A DNA stretch of 64,000 nucleotides from Castellaniella sp049651205 (lineage in GTDB: Bacteria; Pseudomonadota; Gammaproteobacteria; Burkholderiales; Burkholderiaceae_B), in NCBI RefSeq assembly GCF_049651205.1, contig NZ_JBASBR010000011.1, positions 59,472 through 123,471 on the forward strand, written 5' to 3'. Below the pieces are notes generated by a model. It searched no databases. It was not told the DNA's origin and saw only the letters and a list, made by a program, of their open reading frames with translations. The translations under genes were made by a program, and so were the position numbers. Below are positions 16,333 through 24,941 of this stretch, in pieces; within the stretch, counting starts at the first letter, position 1, and every line of letters begins with the position of its first letter.

Positions 16333-18189
16333 ATGACGATATTGGACACCATTGATTCTCCTGCGCAATTGCGTAAGCTGGATCGTCGGACACTCAAAGA
16401 GCTGGCGACAGAGCTACGCAGTTTTCTCGTGCAGTCGGTTGCTCAAACGGGCGGGCATTTGTCCTCCAATCTGGGCACGGTCGAGCTCACGCTCGCTTTG
16501 CATTATGTCTTTAACACGCCCCAGGATCGTCTGGTCTGGGACGTCGGCCATCAATCGTATCCGCACAAGATCCTGACGGGCCGGCGCGAGGGTATGGCAG
16601 GCTTGCGTCAACAAGGCGGTATTTCAGGGTTCCCCAAACGCTCCGAGTCTCCCTACGATGCCTTTGGCACTGCACACTCGTCCACCTCGATCTCTGCAGC
16701 ATTGGGCATGGCCGTGGCTGCGCGCAATGCGGGCATCGATCGCCAGCATATTGCCGTGATTGGCGATGGGGCCATGACGGCCGGCATGGCCTTCGAAGCG
16801 CTTAATAATGCAGGTGTGACACCAGACGTTAATTTGCTGGTGATCCTGAACGACAACGACATGTCGATTTCGCCGCCGGTTGGGGCGCTTAACTACTACT
16901 TTGCCCGTCTTCTGTCTGGTCAATTTTATGCGCGTGCCAAAACCATGGGGAGGGCCATGCTGCAGCACGTGCCTCCGGCATTGGCGCTGGCGCGCAAACT
17001 CGAGGGCCATGCCAAGGGCATGCTGTCGCCTTCTACGCTCTTCGAAGAGCTGGGCTTCAACTACATGGGCCCCATCGATGGTCACGACCTCGAAGCGCTG
17101 CTGCCCACCCTCGAAAATATCCGGGCATTAAAGGGTTTGCAGTTTCTGCATGTGGTTACCCGCAAGGGGCAGGGCTACAAATTGGCGGAGGCCGACCCCG
17201 TCCTTTATCACGGGCCTGGCAGGTTTGACCCCTTGGTGGGCATCCAGAAGCCTGCCCAGCCTGGACGGCAGTCGTTCTCACAAATCTTCGGCCAGTGGTT
17301 GTGCGATATGGCTGGGGCCGATGACAAGCTTATTGGCATTACGCCTGCCATGCGCGAGGGCAGTGGCCTGGTTGCCTTCGAGCGTGCGTTTCCACAGCGT
17401 TACTTTGATGTGGGCATTGCCGAGCAGCATGCGGTTACTTTCGCGGCGGGGCTGGCTTGCGAGGGCTATAAACCCGTGCTGGCCATTTACTCTACATTTT
17501 TACAGCGTGGCTACGATCAGCTGATCCATGATGTGGCATTGCAAAATCTGGATGTCACTTTCGCGCTGGATCGTGCCGGCATTGTGGGTGCTGATGGTGC
17601 CACACACGCGGGTAACTATGATATTGCCTATCTGCGCTGTGTGCCCAATATGGTGGTGGCCACACCCTCCGACGAACACGAGGCGCGCCTATTGCTGAAC
17701 ACCTGCTATCGTCATCCTGGGCCTGCTTCGGTACGATATCCTCGTGGCCCGGGCTGTGGTGCCCCGCCTGGCGATACACTCGATACGGTCGATATTGGTC
17801 GTGCCGTGGTGCGCAGGCAAGGGCAAGCTATTGCCATTCTGGCGTTTGGCACGCTGTTGCAGTCCGCCATGCAGGCTGCTGAGGCGCTGGACGCCACGCT
17901 GGTGGATATGCGCTTTGTGAAGCCGCTGGATGAATCCCTGTTATCGCAATTGGCAACTAGCCATCAGCTGTTTGTCACCCTCGAAGAAGCGGCCATCATG
18001 GGCGGGGCGGGCAGTGCGGTTACCGAATACTTTCATCGGGAGGCGATCATGCGCTCGGTTCTTCAGCTTGGGCTGCCGGACGAATTCATCGATCACGGGG
18101 ACCAAAAGGCGATCCTGGCAAGCTTAGGCCTGGATGCTCAAGGGATCGAGGCGTCAATACGCCAGCGTTTGCAAGGAAATCATTCATGA
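16333..18189 (+). CDS. dxs: 1-deoxy-D-xylulose-5-phosphate synthase
   Basis: Thiamine diphosphate enzyme of 618 residues joining pyruvate and glyceraldehyde 3-phosphate in the first step of the MEP isoprenoid pathway. The ThDP motif GDGAMTAGMAFEALNN is intact, with the preceding VWDVGHQSYPHKILTGR and the DNDMSISPPVGA segment. The transketolase pyrimidine domain has FDVGIAEQHAVTFAAGLA, and the C-terminal domain is complete. The gene starts 32 bases after ispA and its stop overlaps the folE2 start (ATGA). Confidence 0.96.
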   Translation: MTILDTIDSPAQLRKLDRRTLKELATELRSFLVQSVAQTGGHLSSNLGTVELTLALHYVFNTPQDRLVWDVGHQSYPHKILTGRREGMAGLRQQGGISGFPKRSESPYDAFGTAHSSTSISAALGMAVAARNAGIDRQHIAVIGDGAMTAGMAFEALNNAGVTPDVNLLVILNDNDMSISPPVGALNYYFARLLSGQFYARAKTMGRAMLQHVPPALALARKLEGHAKGMLSPSTLFEELGFNYMGPIDGHDLEALLPTLENIRALKGLQFLHVVTRKGQGYKLAEADPVLYHGPGRFDPLVGIQKPAQPGRQSFSQIFGQWLCDMAGADDKLIGITPAMREGSGLVAFERAFPQRYFDVGIAEQHAVTFAAGLACEGYKPVLAIYSTFLQRGYDQLIHDVALQNLDVTFALDRAGIVGADGATHAGNYDIAYLRCVPNMVVATPSDEHEARLLLNTCYRHPGPASVRYPRGPGCGAPPGDTLDTVDIGRAVVRRQGQAIAILAFGTLLQSAMQAAEALDATLVDMRFVKPLDESLLSQLATSHQLFVTLEEAAIMGGAGSAVTEYFHREAIMRSVLQLGLPDEFIDHGDQKAILASLGLDAQGIEASIRQRLQGNHS

Positions 18190-18995
18190 ACACGGTGCTC
18201 GACCCGGTGTTGGTAGCCATGCCGGATGTGCAAAGTAGTGCGGATACACGCCATATTGCCATCCAGCGTGTTGGGGTTCGGGGGGTGCGTCACCCGTTGC
18301 TGGTTGCCACGGCAGCACAGCCACAGGCCACGATTGCCCAATGGGAAATGACAGTTGCGCTGCCTGCCGAAGAGAAAGGCACGCATATGTCGCGCTTTAT
18401 TGCGCTGCTCGAGGCTCGGCGGGCTCAGGCCCTCAGCCCGGCAGGTCTTGCGCAGATGGCTACCGACATGCTGGATCAGTTGCAGGCAGATGCGGGCGAT
18501 CTGTCCGCACGGTTTCCGTATTTCCTCGAAAAATCCGCGCCCGTCACTGAAGTCCGCAGCCTGATGGATTACCAGGTGTGCTGGACGATCCGGACACGGC
18601 GCCAGCGGGCAAGTCAGTTTTCTCTCGAGGTTCAGGTGCCTGTAACCAGCCTGTGCCCGTGCTCCAAGGCCATCTCGGAATACGGTGCGCATAACCAGCG
18701 CTCACACGTTACGGTGCGGCTCGAGTGTCCGGCTGCGCAGGCGCCAGCGCTGGATACGCTGATTCCCGCCATCGAGGCCCAAGCCTCGTGCCAGTTGTGG
18801 GGATTGCTCAAGCGGGCAGACGAAAAATACGTCACCGAGCATGCCTATGAAAATCCAAAATTTGTCGAAGATCTTGTCCGCGATGTGGCCGTCATGCTGC
18901 AGCAACAGCCGGGCGTCCAGTGGTTTGAAGTCGAGGCTGAAAACTTTGAATCCATACACAATCATTCGGCCTATGCAGTGGTGCGTAGCGCCTGA
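18186..18995 (+). CDS. folE2: GTP cyclohydrolase FolE2 (type IB)
   Basis: Zinc-independent GTP cyclohydrolase IB of 269 residues, first step of tetrahydrofolate (and queuosine precursor) synthesis. Family motifs are EKGTHMSRF, the catalytic Cys region SLCPCSKAISEYGAHNQR and the C-terminal ENFESIHNHSAYA. FolE2 can use several metals and is often used under zinc limitation in organisms that also have FolE. A Zur box is not seen because the gene is translationally coupled to dxs (4-bp overlap), which suggests constitutive operon expression here. Confidence 0.93.
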   Translation: MNTVLDPVLVAMPDVQSSADTRHIAIQRVGVRGVRHPLLVATAAQPQATIAQWEMTVALPAEEKGTHMSRFIALLEARRAQALSPAGLAQMATDMLDQLQADAGDLSARFPYFLEKSAPVTEVRSLMDYQVCWTIRTRRQRASQFSLEVQVPVTSLCPCSKAISEYGAHNQRSHVTVRLECPAAQAPALDTLIPAIEAQASCQLWGLLKRADEKYVTEHAYENPKFVEDLVRDVAVMLQQQPGVQWFEVEAENFESIHNHSAYAVVRSA

Positions 18996-19078
18996 ATCTC
19001 CCGGCATATCTGCTGTAGTCATCGCTCTTGCCAGGCGCAAGCACCCTGTGTTGCGTCTGGTTTCTGCTTTCTGATTTG

Positions 19079-19087
19079 TGCTAGAAT
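19079..19087 (+). promoter_or_regulatory. Extended -10 promoter of the rpsF operon
   Basis: TGCTAGAAT is an extended -10 (TGn followed by TAGAAT, 5 of 6 to consensus). It sits 83 bases before the rpsF ATG in the 175-bp gap after folE2. The -35 position is poorly matched, as expected for an extended -10 promoter. Confidence 0.5.
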
Positions 19088-19099
19088 GCCGGGTTACTT

Positions 19100-19134
19100 G
19101 CCCGACCGTCCCTGGTTTTTCAGTGGTGGCGGGC
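19100..19134 (+). promoter_or_regulatory. Candidate S6:S18-binding leader motif
   Basis: The rpsF leader contains an outer stem GCCCG (19100-19104) pairing with CGGGC (19130-19134). An unpaired CCG (19106-19108) follows on the 5' side, then an inner CTG/CAG stem with a T-rich loop. This matches the layout of the S6:S18 autoregulatory RNA known upstream of rpsF in many bacteria: an outer stem, an asymmetric bulge with conserved CCG and an inner hairpin. The match is by eye only. Confidence 0.5.
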
Positions 19135-19170
19135 TGTCTGTCAATCGCAGATATCCTCAAGGAGTCATTT

Positions 19171-19536
19171 ATGCGTCACTACGAAGTAGTGTTCATTGTG
19201 CACCCCGATCAAAGCGAGCAAGTGCCCGCCATGATCGAGCGCTATCAAACCATGGTCACCACTAATGGCGGCCAGATTCATCGCGTCGAAGATTGGGGCC
19301 GCCGCCAGTTGGCTTATCCAATCCAAAAGCTTGTTAAAGCGCATTACGTCTGCTTTAACATCGAATGCGGTCAAACGGCACTCGACGAACTCGAGCACTC
19401 GTTCCGCTACAACGACGCCATCCTGCGTCACCTGTTCATCAAGACCAAGCACGCCCACACCGAGCCTTCTCTCATGATGAAGTCAGTCGAACGCGAAGAG
19501 GCCCGCAAGGCTTCTGCCGAGACTTCGAACTCCTGA
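19171..19536 (+). CDS. rpsF: 30S ribosomal protein S6
   Basis: S6, 121 residues: MRHYEVVFIVHPDQSEQVP with the conserved EDWGRRQLAYPIQK and RHLFIKTKHA segments. S6 binds with S18 to 16S rRNA in the platform of the small subunit. ATG 19171 has AAGGAG at 19159-19164; further in-frame upstream codons run through the promoter and are rejected. The short polar C-terminal tail (EEARKASAETSNS) is typical of betaproteobacteria. First gene of rpsF-priB-rpsR-rplI. Confidence 0.96.
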   Translation: MRHYEVVFIVHPDQSEQVPAMIERYQTMVTTNGGQIHRVEDWGRRQLAYPIQKLVKAHYVCFNIECGQTALDELEHSFRYNDAILRHLFIKTKHAHTEPSLMMKSVEREEARKASAETSNS

Positions 19537-19555
19537 TCCGGCGCTCGCGCGATCC

Positions 19556-19849
19556 GTGAACCAGGTCAAGCTGGCTGCGAACCTTCTGGAGATTCAGCCG
19601 CTGCGTCATACCCCGGCAGGTTTGCCGGTTGTCAGATTGCAGATGGCGCATGAGTCCCGGGTAATCGAAGCAGGCCTGTCCCGTCAGGTGTCCATGACAC
19701 TCAAGGCGGTCGCTCTGGGGGACATCGCACTGCAGTTGGCCAATACCCCTGTGGGGTCGGCCATTCAGGTAGTTGGGTTTCTCGCACCGCAGCGGCAGGG
19801 ATCGGATCGGCTGGTATTGCATATCCAGCAGCTAGTGCAGGCAAATTGA
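19556..19849 (+). CDS. priB: Primosomal replication protein N (PriB)
   Basis: Small OB-fold single-strand DNA-binding protein of 97 residues that helps PriA load DnaB at stalled forks. MNQVKLAANLLEIQPLRHTPAGLPVV and the VQVVGFLA-like core (IQVVGFLAPQ) identify PriB. The start is GTG at 19556, 19 bases after rpsF; no ATG gives the N-terminal OB strand. The rpsF-priB-rpsR-rplI order is the standard proteobacterial arrangement, and dnaB follows after a terminator. Confidence 0.92.
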   Translation: MNQVKLAANLLEIQPLRHTPAGLPVVRLQMAHESRVIEAGLSRQVSMTLKAVALGDIALQLANTPVGSAIQVVGFLAPQRQGSDRLVLHIQQLVQAN

Positions 19850-19894
19850 ATGAACCCACCGGGCCTTGCCCGGTATCAGACAAAGGTTAACATC

Positions 19895-20167
19895 ATGGCT
19901 TACTTCAAGAAGTCGAAAGAAAAACGTAAATTCGGGCAACAAAACCCGCTGTTCAAACGGCGCAAATTCTGCCGCTTCACCGTCGCCAAAGTCGAGGAAA
20001 TCGACTACAAGGATCTTGACACCCTGCGTGATTTCATCCAGGAAAACGGCAAGATCATCCCGGCACGCCTCACCGGCACCAAAGCGCACTATCAGCGTCA
20101 GCTGGACACCGCCATCAAGCGTGCACGCTTCCTGGCTCTGTTGCCGTACACCGACAACCATAACTAA
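19895..20167 (+). CDS. rpsR: 30S ribosomal protein S18
   Basis: S18, 90 residues, MAYFKKSKEKRKFGQQNPLF with FCRFTVAKVEEIDYKDLDTL and the RARFLALLPYTD end. ATG 19895 has AAGG upstream and matches family starts; an in-frame ATG at 19850 would add 15 unconserved residues. S18 is the partner of S6 in the platform and in the proposed leader regulation. Confidence 0.96.
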   Translation: MAYFKKSKEKRKFGQQNPLFKRRKFCRFTVAKVEEIDYKDLDTLRDFIQENGKIIPARLTGTKAHYQRQLDTAIKRARFLALLPYTDNHN

Positions 20168-20182
20168 TCCGAGGTCCCCGTC

Positions 20183-20638
20183 ATGCAAGTCATTCTGCTT
20201 GAAAAAGTCGTCAATCTCGGGAACCTAGGTGATGTGGTGCGTGTGCGTGATGGCTACGCCCGCAACTACCTGATTCCCCAGAAAATCGCGCGTCGGGCAA
20301 CCGACGCAGCTCTGAAAGAATTCGAAGTCCGCCGCGCCGAGCTCGAAAAACATCAGGCCGAGAAACTGGCCGCCGCTGAGGCGCTCTCCGAGAAGCTGCA
20401 CGGTTTTGCCCTGATCATCAGCCAAAAGGCGGGTGTTGATGGCCGTCTGTTTGGCTCGGTTACCAATATGGACGTTGCCAAGGCTTTGCAAGATGCCGGC
20501 TTCAGCGATGTGCACAAAGGGCAGGTTCGCATGCCCGACGGCGCCATCAAAGCAGTGGGCGAGTTCCCCCTGCAGGTTGCGCTGCACGCAGATGTCGTGG
20601 CCGATGTCACACTGACCGTGCAAGGCGAAATGGCCTGA
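20183..20638 (+). CDS. rplI: 50S ribosomal protein L9
   Basis: L9, 151 residues, with the N-terminal 23S-binding domain MQVILLEKVVNLGNLGDVV and RDGYARNYLIP, a long connecting helix (EFEVRRAELEKHQAEKLAAA) and the C-terminal domain (GVDGRLFGSVT). Last gene of the rpsF operon, closed by a terminator at 20695-20722. Confidence 0.96.
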   Translation: MQVILLEKVVNLGNLGDVVRVRDGYARNYLIPQKIARRATDAALKEFEVRRAELEKHQAEKLAAAEALSEKLHGFALIISQKAGVDGRLFGSVTNMDVAKALQDAGFSDVHKGQVRMPDGAIKAVGEFPLQVALHADVVADVTLTVQGEMA

Positions 20639-20694
20639 TGCCATTTGCCGGCCGTGCTACATTTCTTCCATGAAGAAGTAGCAGGGCGAGCACC

Positions 20695-20722
20695 AAGGCC
20701 GGCTCGATGCCGGCCTTTTTTT
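20695..20722 (+). terminator. Intrinsic terminator of the rpsF-rplI operon
   Basis: AAGGCCGGC (20695-20703) pairs with GCCGGCCTT (20709-20717) around a 5-base loop, and T residues run through 20722. An in-frame ATG for dnaB (20707) falls inside this hairpin, one reason to prefer a later GTG start for dnaB. Confidence 0.85.
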
Positions 20723-20742
20723 ATTGGATCAAGGATCACGTG

Positions 20743-22116
20743 GTGGATATCGAAACCGACAATCAACTGGATTACCTGCGCGTCCCACCGCACTCCATCG
20801 AGGCCGAACAATCGGTTTTGGGTGGCTTGCTGCTGGATAATGCCGCATTTGATCGTATTGCCGATGTTCTGGTCGAAGATGATTTCTATCGTTTTGACCA
20901 CCGCCTGATCTGGCAGCACATTACCCGTCTGGTGGGTCTGGCGCGCCCGGCCGATGTCATTACGGTACACGAATCCCTGGCCACCGCCGGCAAGGCCGAT
21001 GACTGCGGCGGCTTGCCCTATCTCAATGCGCTGGCGCACAACACGCCCTCGGCGGCCAATATCCGACGCTATGCCGAGATCGTGCGCGAGCGTTCCATGC
21101 TGCGCAAGCTGGTGTCGATTGCCGACGAGATCTCTGCGACTGCCTTCAACCCTCAGGGCAAAGAAGCCCGGCAGATTCTCGACGAAGCAGAATCCCGTGT
21201 GTTTCAGATTGCGCAAGAGGGTGCCCGCGGGATGGCCGGGTTTCAGGAGATCCGGCCCTTGCTGGCGCAGGTTGTCGAGCGTATCGACGAGCTGTACCAC
21301 CGCGAGGGAGATTCTGATGTTACCGGCGTGCCCACGGGCTTTGATGATCTCGATCGCATGACATCCGGCCTGCAGCCGGGTGATCTTGTTATCGTTGCCG
21401 GGCGTCCATCCATGGGTAAAACCTCGTTCTCGATGAATATCGGTGAGCACGTCGCGATCGAGCAAGGTCTTCCGGTGGCCGTGTTTTCCATGGAAATGGG
21501 TGCGGTGCAGCTGGCCATGCGCATGATTGGTTCCGTTGGCATGCTCGATCAGCACCGGATGAGAACCGGGAAGCTCAACCAGGATGACTGGCCCCGCCTG
21601 ACACATGCGGTGCAAAAGGTTGAGCAGGCACAAATCTATATCGATGAAACGCCAGCGCTCACCTCGATGGAGGTACGGGCGCGCGCCCGCCGTCTGTCGC
21701 GGCAGTGCGGGCAGCTGGGAATGGTGATCATCGACTACATCCAGCTGATGTCAGCCAATGGCGGGGGTGAGAACCGCGCCACCGAGATTTCCGAGATCAG
21801 CCGTTCGCTCAAGGCCCTGGCTAAAGAACTCAATTGCCCGCTGGTGGCTTTGTCACAGCTAAACCGCAGCCTCGAGCAGCGCCCCAACAAGCGGCCGGTC
21901 ATGAGCGACCTACGTGAGTCGGGGGCTATCGAGCAGGATGCGGACGTGATCATCTTTATTTACCGGGATGAGGTCTATAACCCTGATTCTCCCGATAAAG
22001 GCACCGCCGAAATCATTATCGGCAAGCAGCGTAACGGCCCGATTGGCACGGTGAGGCTGACATTTCAGGGTGCCAGCACGCGGTTCCTTAATTTCTCTGC
22101 TGCGCCGGGTTACTAA
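20743..22116 (+). CDS. dnaB: Replicative DNA helicase DnaB
   Basis: Hexameric replicative helicase, about 457 residues. The N-terminal domain opens near DYLRVPPHSIEAEQSVLGGLLLD. The RecA-like domain has Walker A AGRPSMGKTS, the MEMGAVQLAMRM helix, Walker B LGMVIIDYIQLM, and the SQLNRSLEQRPNKRP and SDLRESGAIEQDADV motifs. I choose GTG 20743 because AAGGA (20731-20735) lies seven bases upstream; GTG 20740 is equally in frame, and ATG 20707 lies in the terminator. The stop overlaps the convergent pdxA stop by three bases. Confidence 0.95.
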   Translation: MDIETDNQLDYLRVPPHSIEAEQSVLGGLLLDNAAFDRIADVLVEDDFYRFDHRLIWQHITRLVGLARPADVITVHESLATAGKADDCGGLPYLNALAHNTPSAANIRRYAEIVRERSMLRKLVSIADEISATAFNPQGKEARQILDEAESRVFQIAQEGARGMAGFQEIRPLLAQVVERIDELYHREGDSDVTGVPTGFDDLDRMTSGLQPGDLVIVAGRPSMGKTSFSMNIGEHVAIEQGLPVAVFSMEMGAVQLAMRMIGSVGMLDQHRMRTGKLNQDDWPRLTHAVQKVEQAQIYIDETPALTSMEVRARARRLSRQCGQLGMVIIDYIQLMSANGGGENRATEISEISRSLKALAKELNCPLVALSQLNRSLEQRPNKRPVMSDLRESGAIEQDADVIIFIYRDEVYNPDSPDKGTAEIIIGKQRNGPIGTVRLTFQGASTRFLNFSAAPGY

Positions 22117-23120
22117 GCCTGGTCAGTGTGTGCGTGGGCGGTCATTTGCAGGGCCATATCAAAGGCTGCCCTTAAAGAGGCAGGATCGGCGATCCCCTTG
22201 CCGGCGATGTCAAAGGCTGTGCCGTGATCAACGCTGGTACGCACAAACGGCAGGCCCACCGTGACATTGACGCCTTCATCCAGCCCCAGATACTTTACCG
22301 GGATGAGCCCCTGGTCGTGGTATTGGGCTACCACGATGTCAAACTCGCCTTTTCGGGCCCGCATAAAGATGGTGTCGCCCGGCCAGGGGCCTGAGACATC
22401 CAGCCCCTGTGCCTTGGCCGCCTGGATGGCGGGCAGGATATGGCGGGATTCTTCTGTGCCAAATGCACCGCCTTCGCCAGCATGGGGATTGAGCCCCGCC
22501 ACGGCAATGCGTGGCTGTCGGATACCAGCTTGCCGGCACGCCAGCTGGGCCAGGGTAATGGCACGGTGCTCGGCCTCCTGGTTGATGGCTTGGGGAACAT
22601 CAGCCAGCGCCATATGGATGGTAACCAGCAGGACGCGCAGCTCGTGGTTGGCCAGCATCATGGCGTAATCGGTGGTGGCGGTACGCTCTGCCAGGATTTC
22701 GGTGTGTCCAGGGAAATTTATGCCTGCCGCATGCAAGGCTTCTTTGTGCAGTGGTGCGGTAACCACAGCACGCAAATGGCCGCCCTGGGCATCATCGATT
22801 GCGTGGCACAGGTACTCGTAGGCACCTCGCCCTGCGCGGGCGTCTACACGCCCGTAGGGCAGGTCTGGCGGTAGGCTGTCCCATCGATTCAGCACACCGA
22901 TGACGTTCTTGCAGGAACCTGCGCCAGGGGTTTTCAGTGGCTGAATCCTGATTTGGTCTTCGAGGCCCAGTGCTGTACAGGCCCGGGCGAGAATCCCTGC
23001 ATCGCCATACACCACGGCGGGGTGGGGCAGCCCCTGGTGAAACAGCTTGACGATAAGCTCGGGGCCAACCCCTGCGGCATCCCCCAGGGTGAAACCAAGA
23101 GGCAAGTGGCTTCGTTGCAT
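22113..23120 (-). CDS. pdxA: 4-hydroxythreonine-4-phosphate dehydrogenase (PdxA family)
   Basis: Metal- and NAD-dependent dehydrogenase of 335 residues in vitamin B6 synthesis. Conserved segments are VTAPLHKEAL with the metal-ligand His, FPGHTEILAE, GLNPHAGEGGAFG, YHDQGLIPVKY and LPFVRTSVDHGTAFDIAG. The N-terminal motif reads GDAAGVGPELI instead of the usual GEPAGIGPE or GDPAGVGPE. Several features (RARKGEFDIVVAQYHDQGL) resemble the PdxA2 branch acting on phosphorylated threonate or erythronate, so the exact substrate is less certain than the family. ATG 23120 (MQRSHLPLGFTLG) is the start that gives family alignment; it lies 10 bases after the PhoH gene. Confidence 0.88.
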   Translation of the reverse strand: MQRSHLPLGFTLGDAAGVGPELIVKLFHQGLPHPAVVYGDAGILARACTALGLEDQIRIQPLKTPGAGSCKNVIGVLNRWDSLPPDLPYGRVDARAGRGAYEYLCHAIDDAQGGHLRAVVTAPLHKEALHAAGINFPGHTEILAERTATTDYAMMLANHELRVLLVTIHMALADVPQAINQEAEHRAITLAQLACRQAGIRQPRIAVAGLNPHAGEGGAFGTEESRHILPAIQAAKAQGLDVSGPWPGDTIFMRARKGEFDIVVAQYHDQGLIPVKYLGLDEGVNVTVGLPFVRTSVDHGTAFDIAGKGIADPASLRAAFDMALQMTAHAHTDQA

Positions 23121-23130
23121 GTTGACAGAC

Positions 23131-24918
23131 TCAGAGCGCATCGCTGGCGTAGTCTGCCAGACGGGAACGCTCTCCGCGTTGCAAGGTGACATGGCCTGCG
23201 TGCGGCCAGCCCTTGAAGCGGTCGACCACGTACGTAAGCCCCGAGCTGCCTTCGGTGAGGTAAGGCGTGTCGATTTGCGCAATATTGCCCAGGCAAACGA
23301 TTTTGGTGCCCGGGCCCGCCCGAGTAATCAACGTCTTCATCTGTTTGGGTGTCAGATTCTGCGCTTCGTCGATGATCAGGAACTTATTGAGGAAAGTGCG
23401 CCCCCGCATGAAATTAAGGGATTTGACCTTGATGCGTGAGCGGATCAGGTCCATGGCGGGTGTTTTGCTCCAGTCGGGGTTGCCTGAGCTGGGGGTGCTG
23501 GTGATGGCGTTGCCGGCCCCCTGGTGCAAGACTTCGAGGTTGTCTTCCAGGGCACCCATCCAGGGCAGCATTTTTTCTTCTTCGGTGCCAGGTAAAAACC
23601 CGATGTCATCGCCTACGGGCACCGTGGCGCGCGTGATGATGATTTCGGTGTAGCGTTTGGTTTCGAAGGCTTGTGATAACGCGCTGGCCAGGGTGAGCAG
23701 TGTTTTACCGGTGCCCGCTTGTCCCAGCAACGATACAAAGTCGATGTCGGGGTTCATCAGCAAGTTAAGGGCGAAATTTTGTTCGCGGTTGCGTGCCGTA
23801 ATGCCCCAGACGCTGTTTTTGCCATGGCTGAAATCGCGTAAGGTGGCCAGAACCGCACTTTTGCCGGTAACCTCGCGCACCTGTGCCGACAAAGGCATGT
23901 CGCCTTCGTAGTAGACAAATTCGTTGACGCTGAACTGGCTGCATAGCGGCCCACGCACCCGATACCAGGTAAGGCCGTTTTGCTGCCAGGATTCGATGTC
24001 TTTGCCGTGCTTGTTCCAGAAGTTTTCGGGTAGCGGCAGGATGCCGTCGTAGAGCAGATCAGAATCGTCGAGGACGTGATCGTTGAGGTAGTCTTCGGCG
24101 GGCAGCCCCAGTGCGCGGGCCTTCAGCCGCATATTGATGTCTTTGGACACCAGGACGATCTCGCGCTTGGGTGAGGCCTCACGCAATCCGTGGACAATGC
24201 TGAGGATGACGTTGTCGGCCTTGCCCATGGGCAGCTCGATGGGCAGTCGTGCGTCGGTGGGCCGTGTCTGGAAATACAGGGCTCCTCTGGCTTCTTTGTT
24301 GCCAGAGCCGTCCAGCAATACCCCCTTGTTGAGGTCTTCGGTATTGCCGATGAGCTCGTCGAGCGAGCGGCTGACCTGGCGTGCGTTACGGGCGACTTCG
24401 GACATGCCTTTTTTCTGGTGATCAAGCTCTTCGAGCACAATCATGGGCAGAAAGACATCATGCTCTGCAAAGCGGAACAGCGAGCTGGGATCGTGCAGCA
24501 GCACGTTGGTATCAAGCACAAACAGCTTGCGCTGGCTGGCCGGCAGGCGCTTGGCCGGCCCCTTGCTGCTTTTGGCGGAGGGAGCAGGCTGTGTGTTGGA
24601 TGCCAAAGCAGGTGGGTTGCCGGGTTTGGCAGCCTGGCGTGAGGCGATGGCCGAAACTGCGGGGGCTGCCGTATTTGATTTGGTTGAGCCGGATGCTGTT
24701 TTAGGTGTTGTGGCAGGCTCGGTTGTTGCTGTGCTTGGCGAACGGGTTGATTTTGTAAGAATCGCCGCGACCGCCGGCTTGTTGCGTGGTTTTCTGGGTG
24801 TGTCTGGTGTCGTGTCGGATACCTCGGTGTTGCCCGGTGGTGTAGCAGCGAGGGCTGATACGGTAGCAGACGGGTCGACCGTAGCACCAAGCTTGGTCGG
24901 CGGTTTCGGAAGCGGCAT
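23131..24918 (-). CDS. PIN domain-PhoH family ATPase (PhoH2/YlaK type)
   Basis: A 595-residue protein. Residues 1 to about 130 are low-complexity and rich in Ala, Thr, Pro and Ser with scattered Lys, probably disordered. A PIN ribonuclease-type domain follows (KLFVLDTNVLLHDPSSLFRF, FLPMIVLEELDHQKKG, IVLVSKDINMRLKARALG), with its acidic residues kept. The C-terminal PhoH ATPase has Walker A LGQAGTGKTLLTLA, the GFLPGTEEEKMLPW motif and Walker B FLIIDEAQNLTPKQMK. PIN-PhoH proteins in other bacteria are RNA helicase/ribonucleases. ATG 24918 follows a GGAG site. It is placed between bcp and pdxA on the same strand with short gaps. Confidence 0.88.
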   Translation of the reverse strand: MPLPKPPTKLGATVDPSATVSALAATPPGNTEVSDTTPDTPRKPRNKPAVAAILTKSTRSPSTATTEPATTPKTASGSTKSNTAAPAVSAIASRQAAKPGNPPALASNTQPAPSAKSSKGPAKRLPASQRKLFVLDTNVLLHDPSSLFRFAEHDVFLPMIVLEELDHQKKGMSEVARNARQVSRSLDELIGNTEDLNKGVLLDGSGNKEARGALYFQTRPTDARLPIELPMGKADNVILSIVHGLREASPKREIVLVSKDINMRLKARALGLPAEDYLNDHVLDDSDLLYDGILPLPENFWNKHGKDIESWQQNGLTWYRVRGPLCSQFSVNEFVYYEGDMPLSAQVREVTGKSAVLATLRDFSHGKNSVWGITARNREQNFALNLLMNPDIDFVSLLGQAGTGKTLLTLASALSQAFETKRYTEIIITRATVPVGDDIGFLPGTEEEKMLPWMGALEDNLEVLHQGAGNAITSTPSSGNPDWSKTPAMDLIRSRIKVKSLNFMRGRTFLNKFLIIDEAQNLTPKQMKTLITRAGPGTKIVCLGNIAQIDTPYLTEGSSGLTYVVDRFKGWPHAGHVTLQRGERSRLADYASDAL

Positions 24919-24941
24919 GGAGTCTCCGGAAAGTGGGATTT

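Noticed and set aside
20353..21633. 426-codon frame antisense to rplI and dnaB
   Set aside because: It spans the terminator between two well-identified genes and its product has no recognisable motif.
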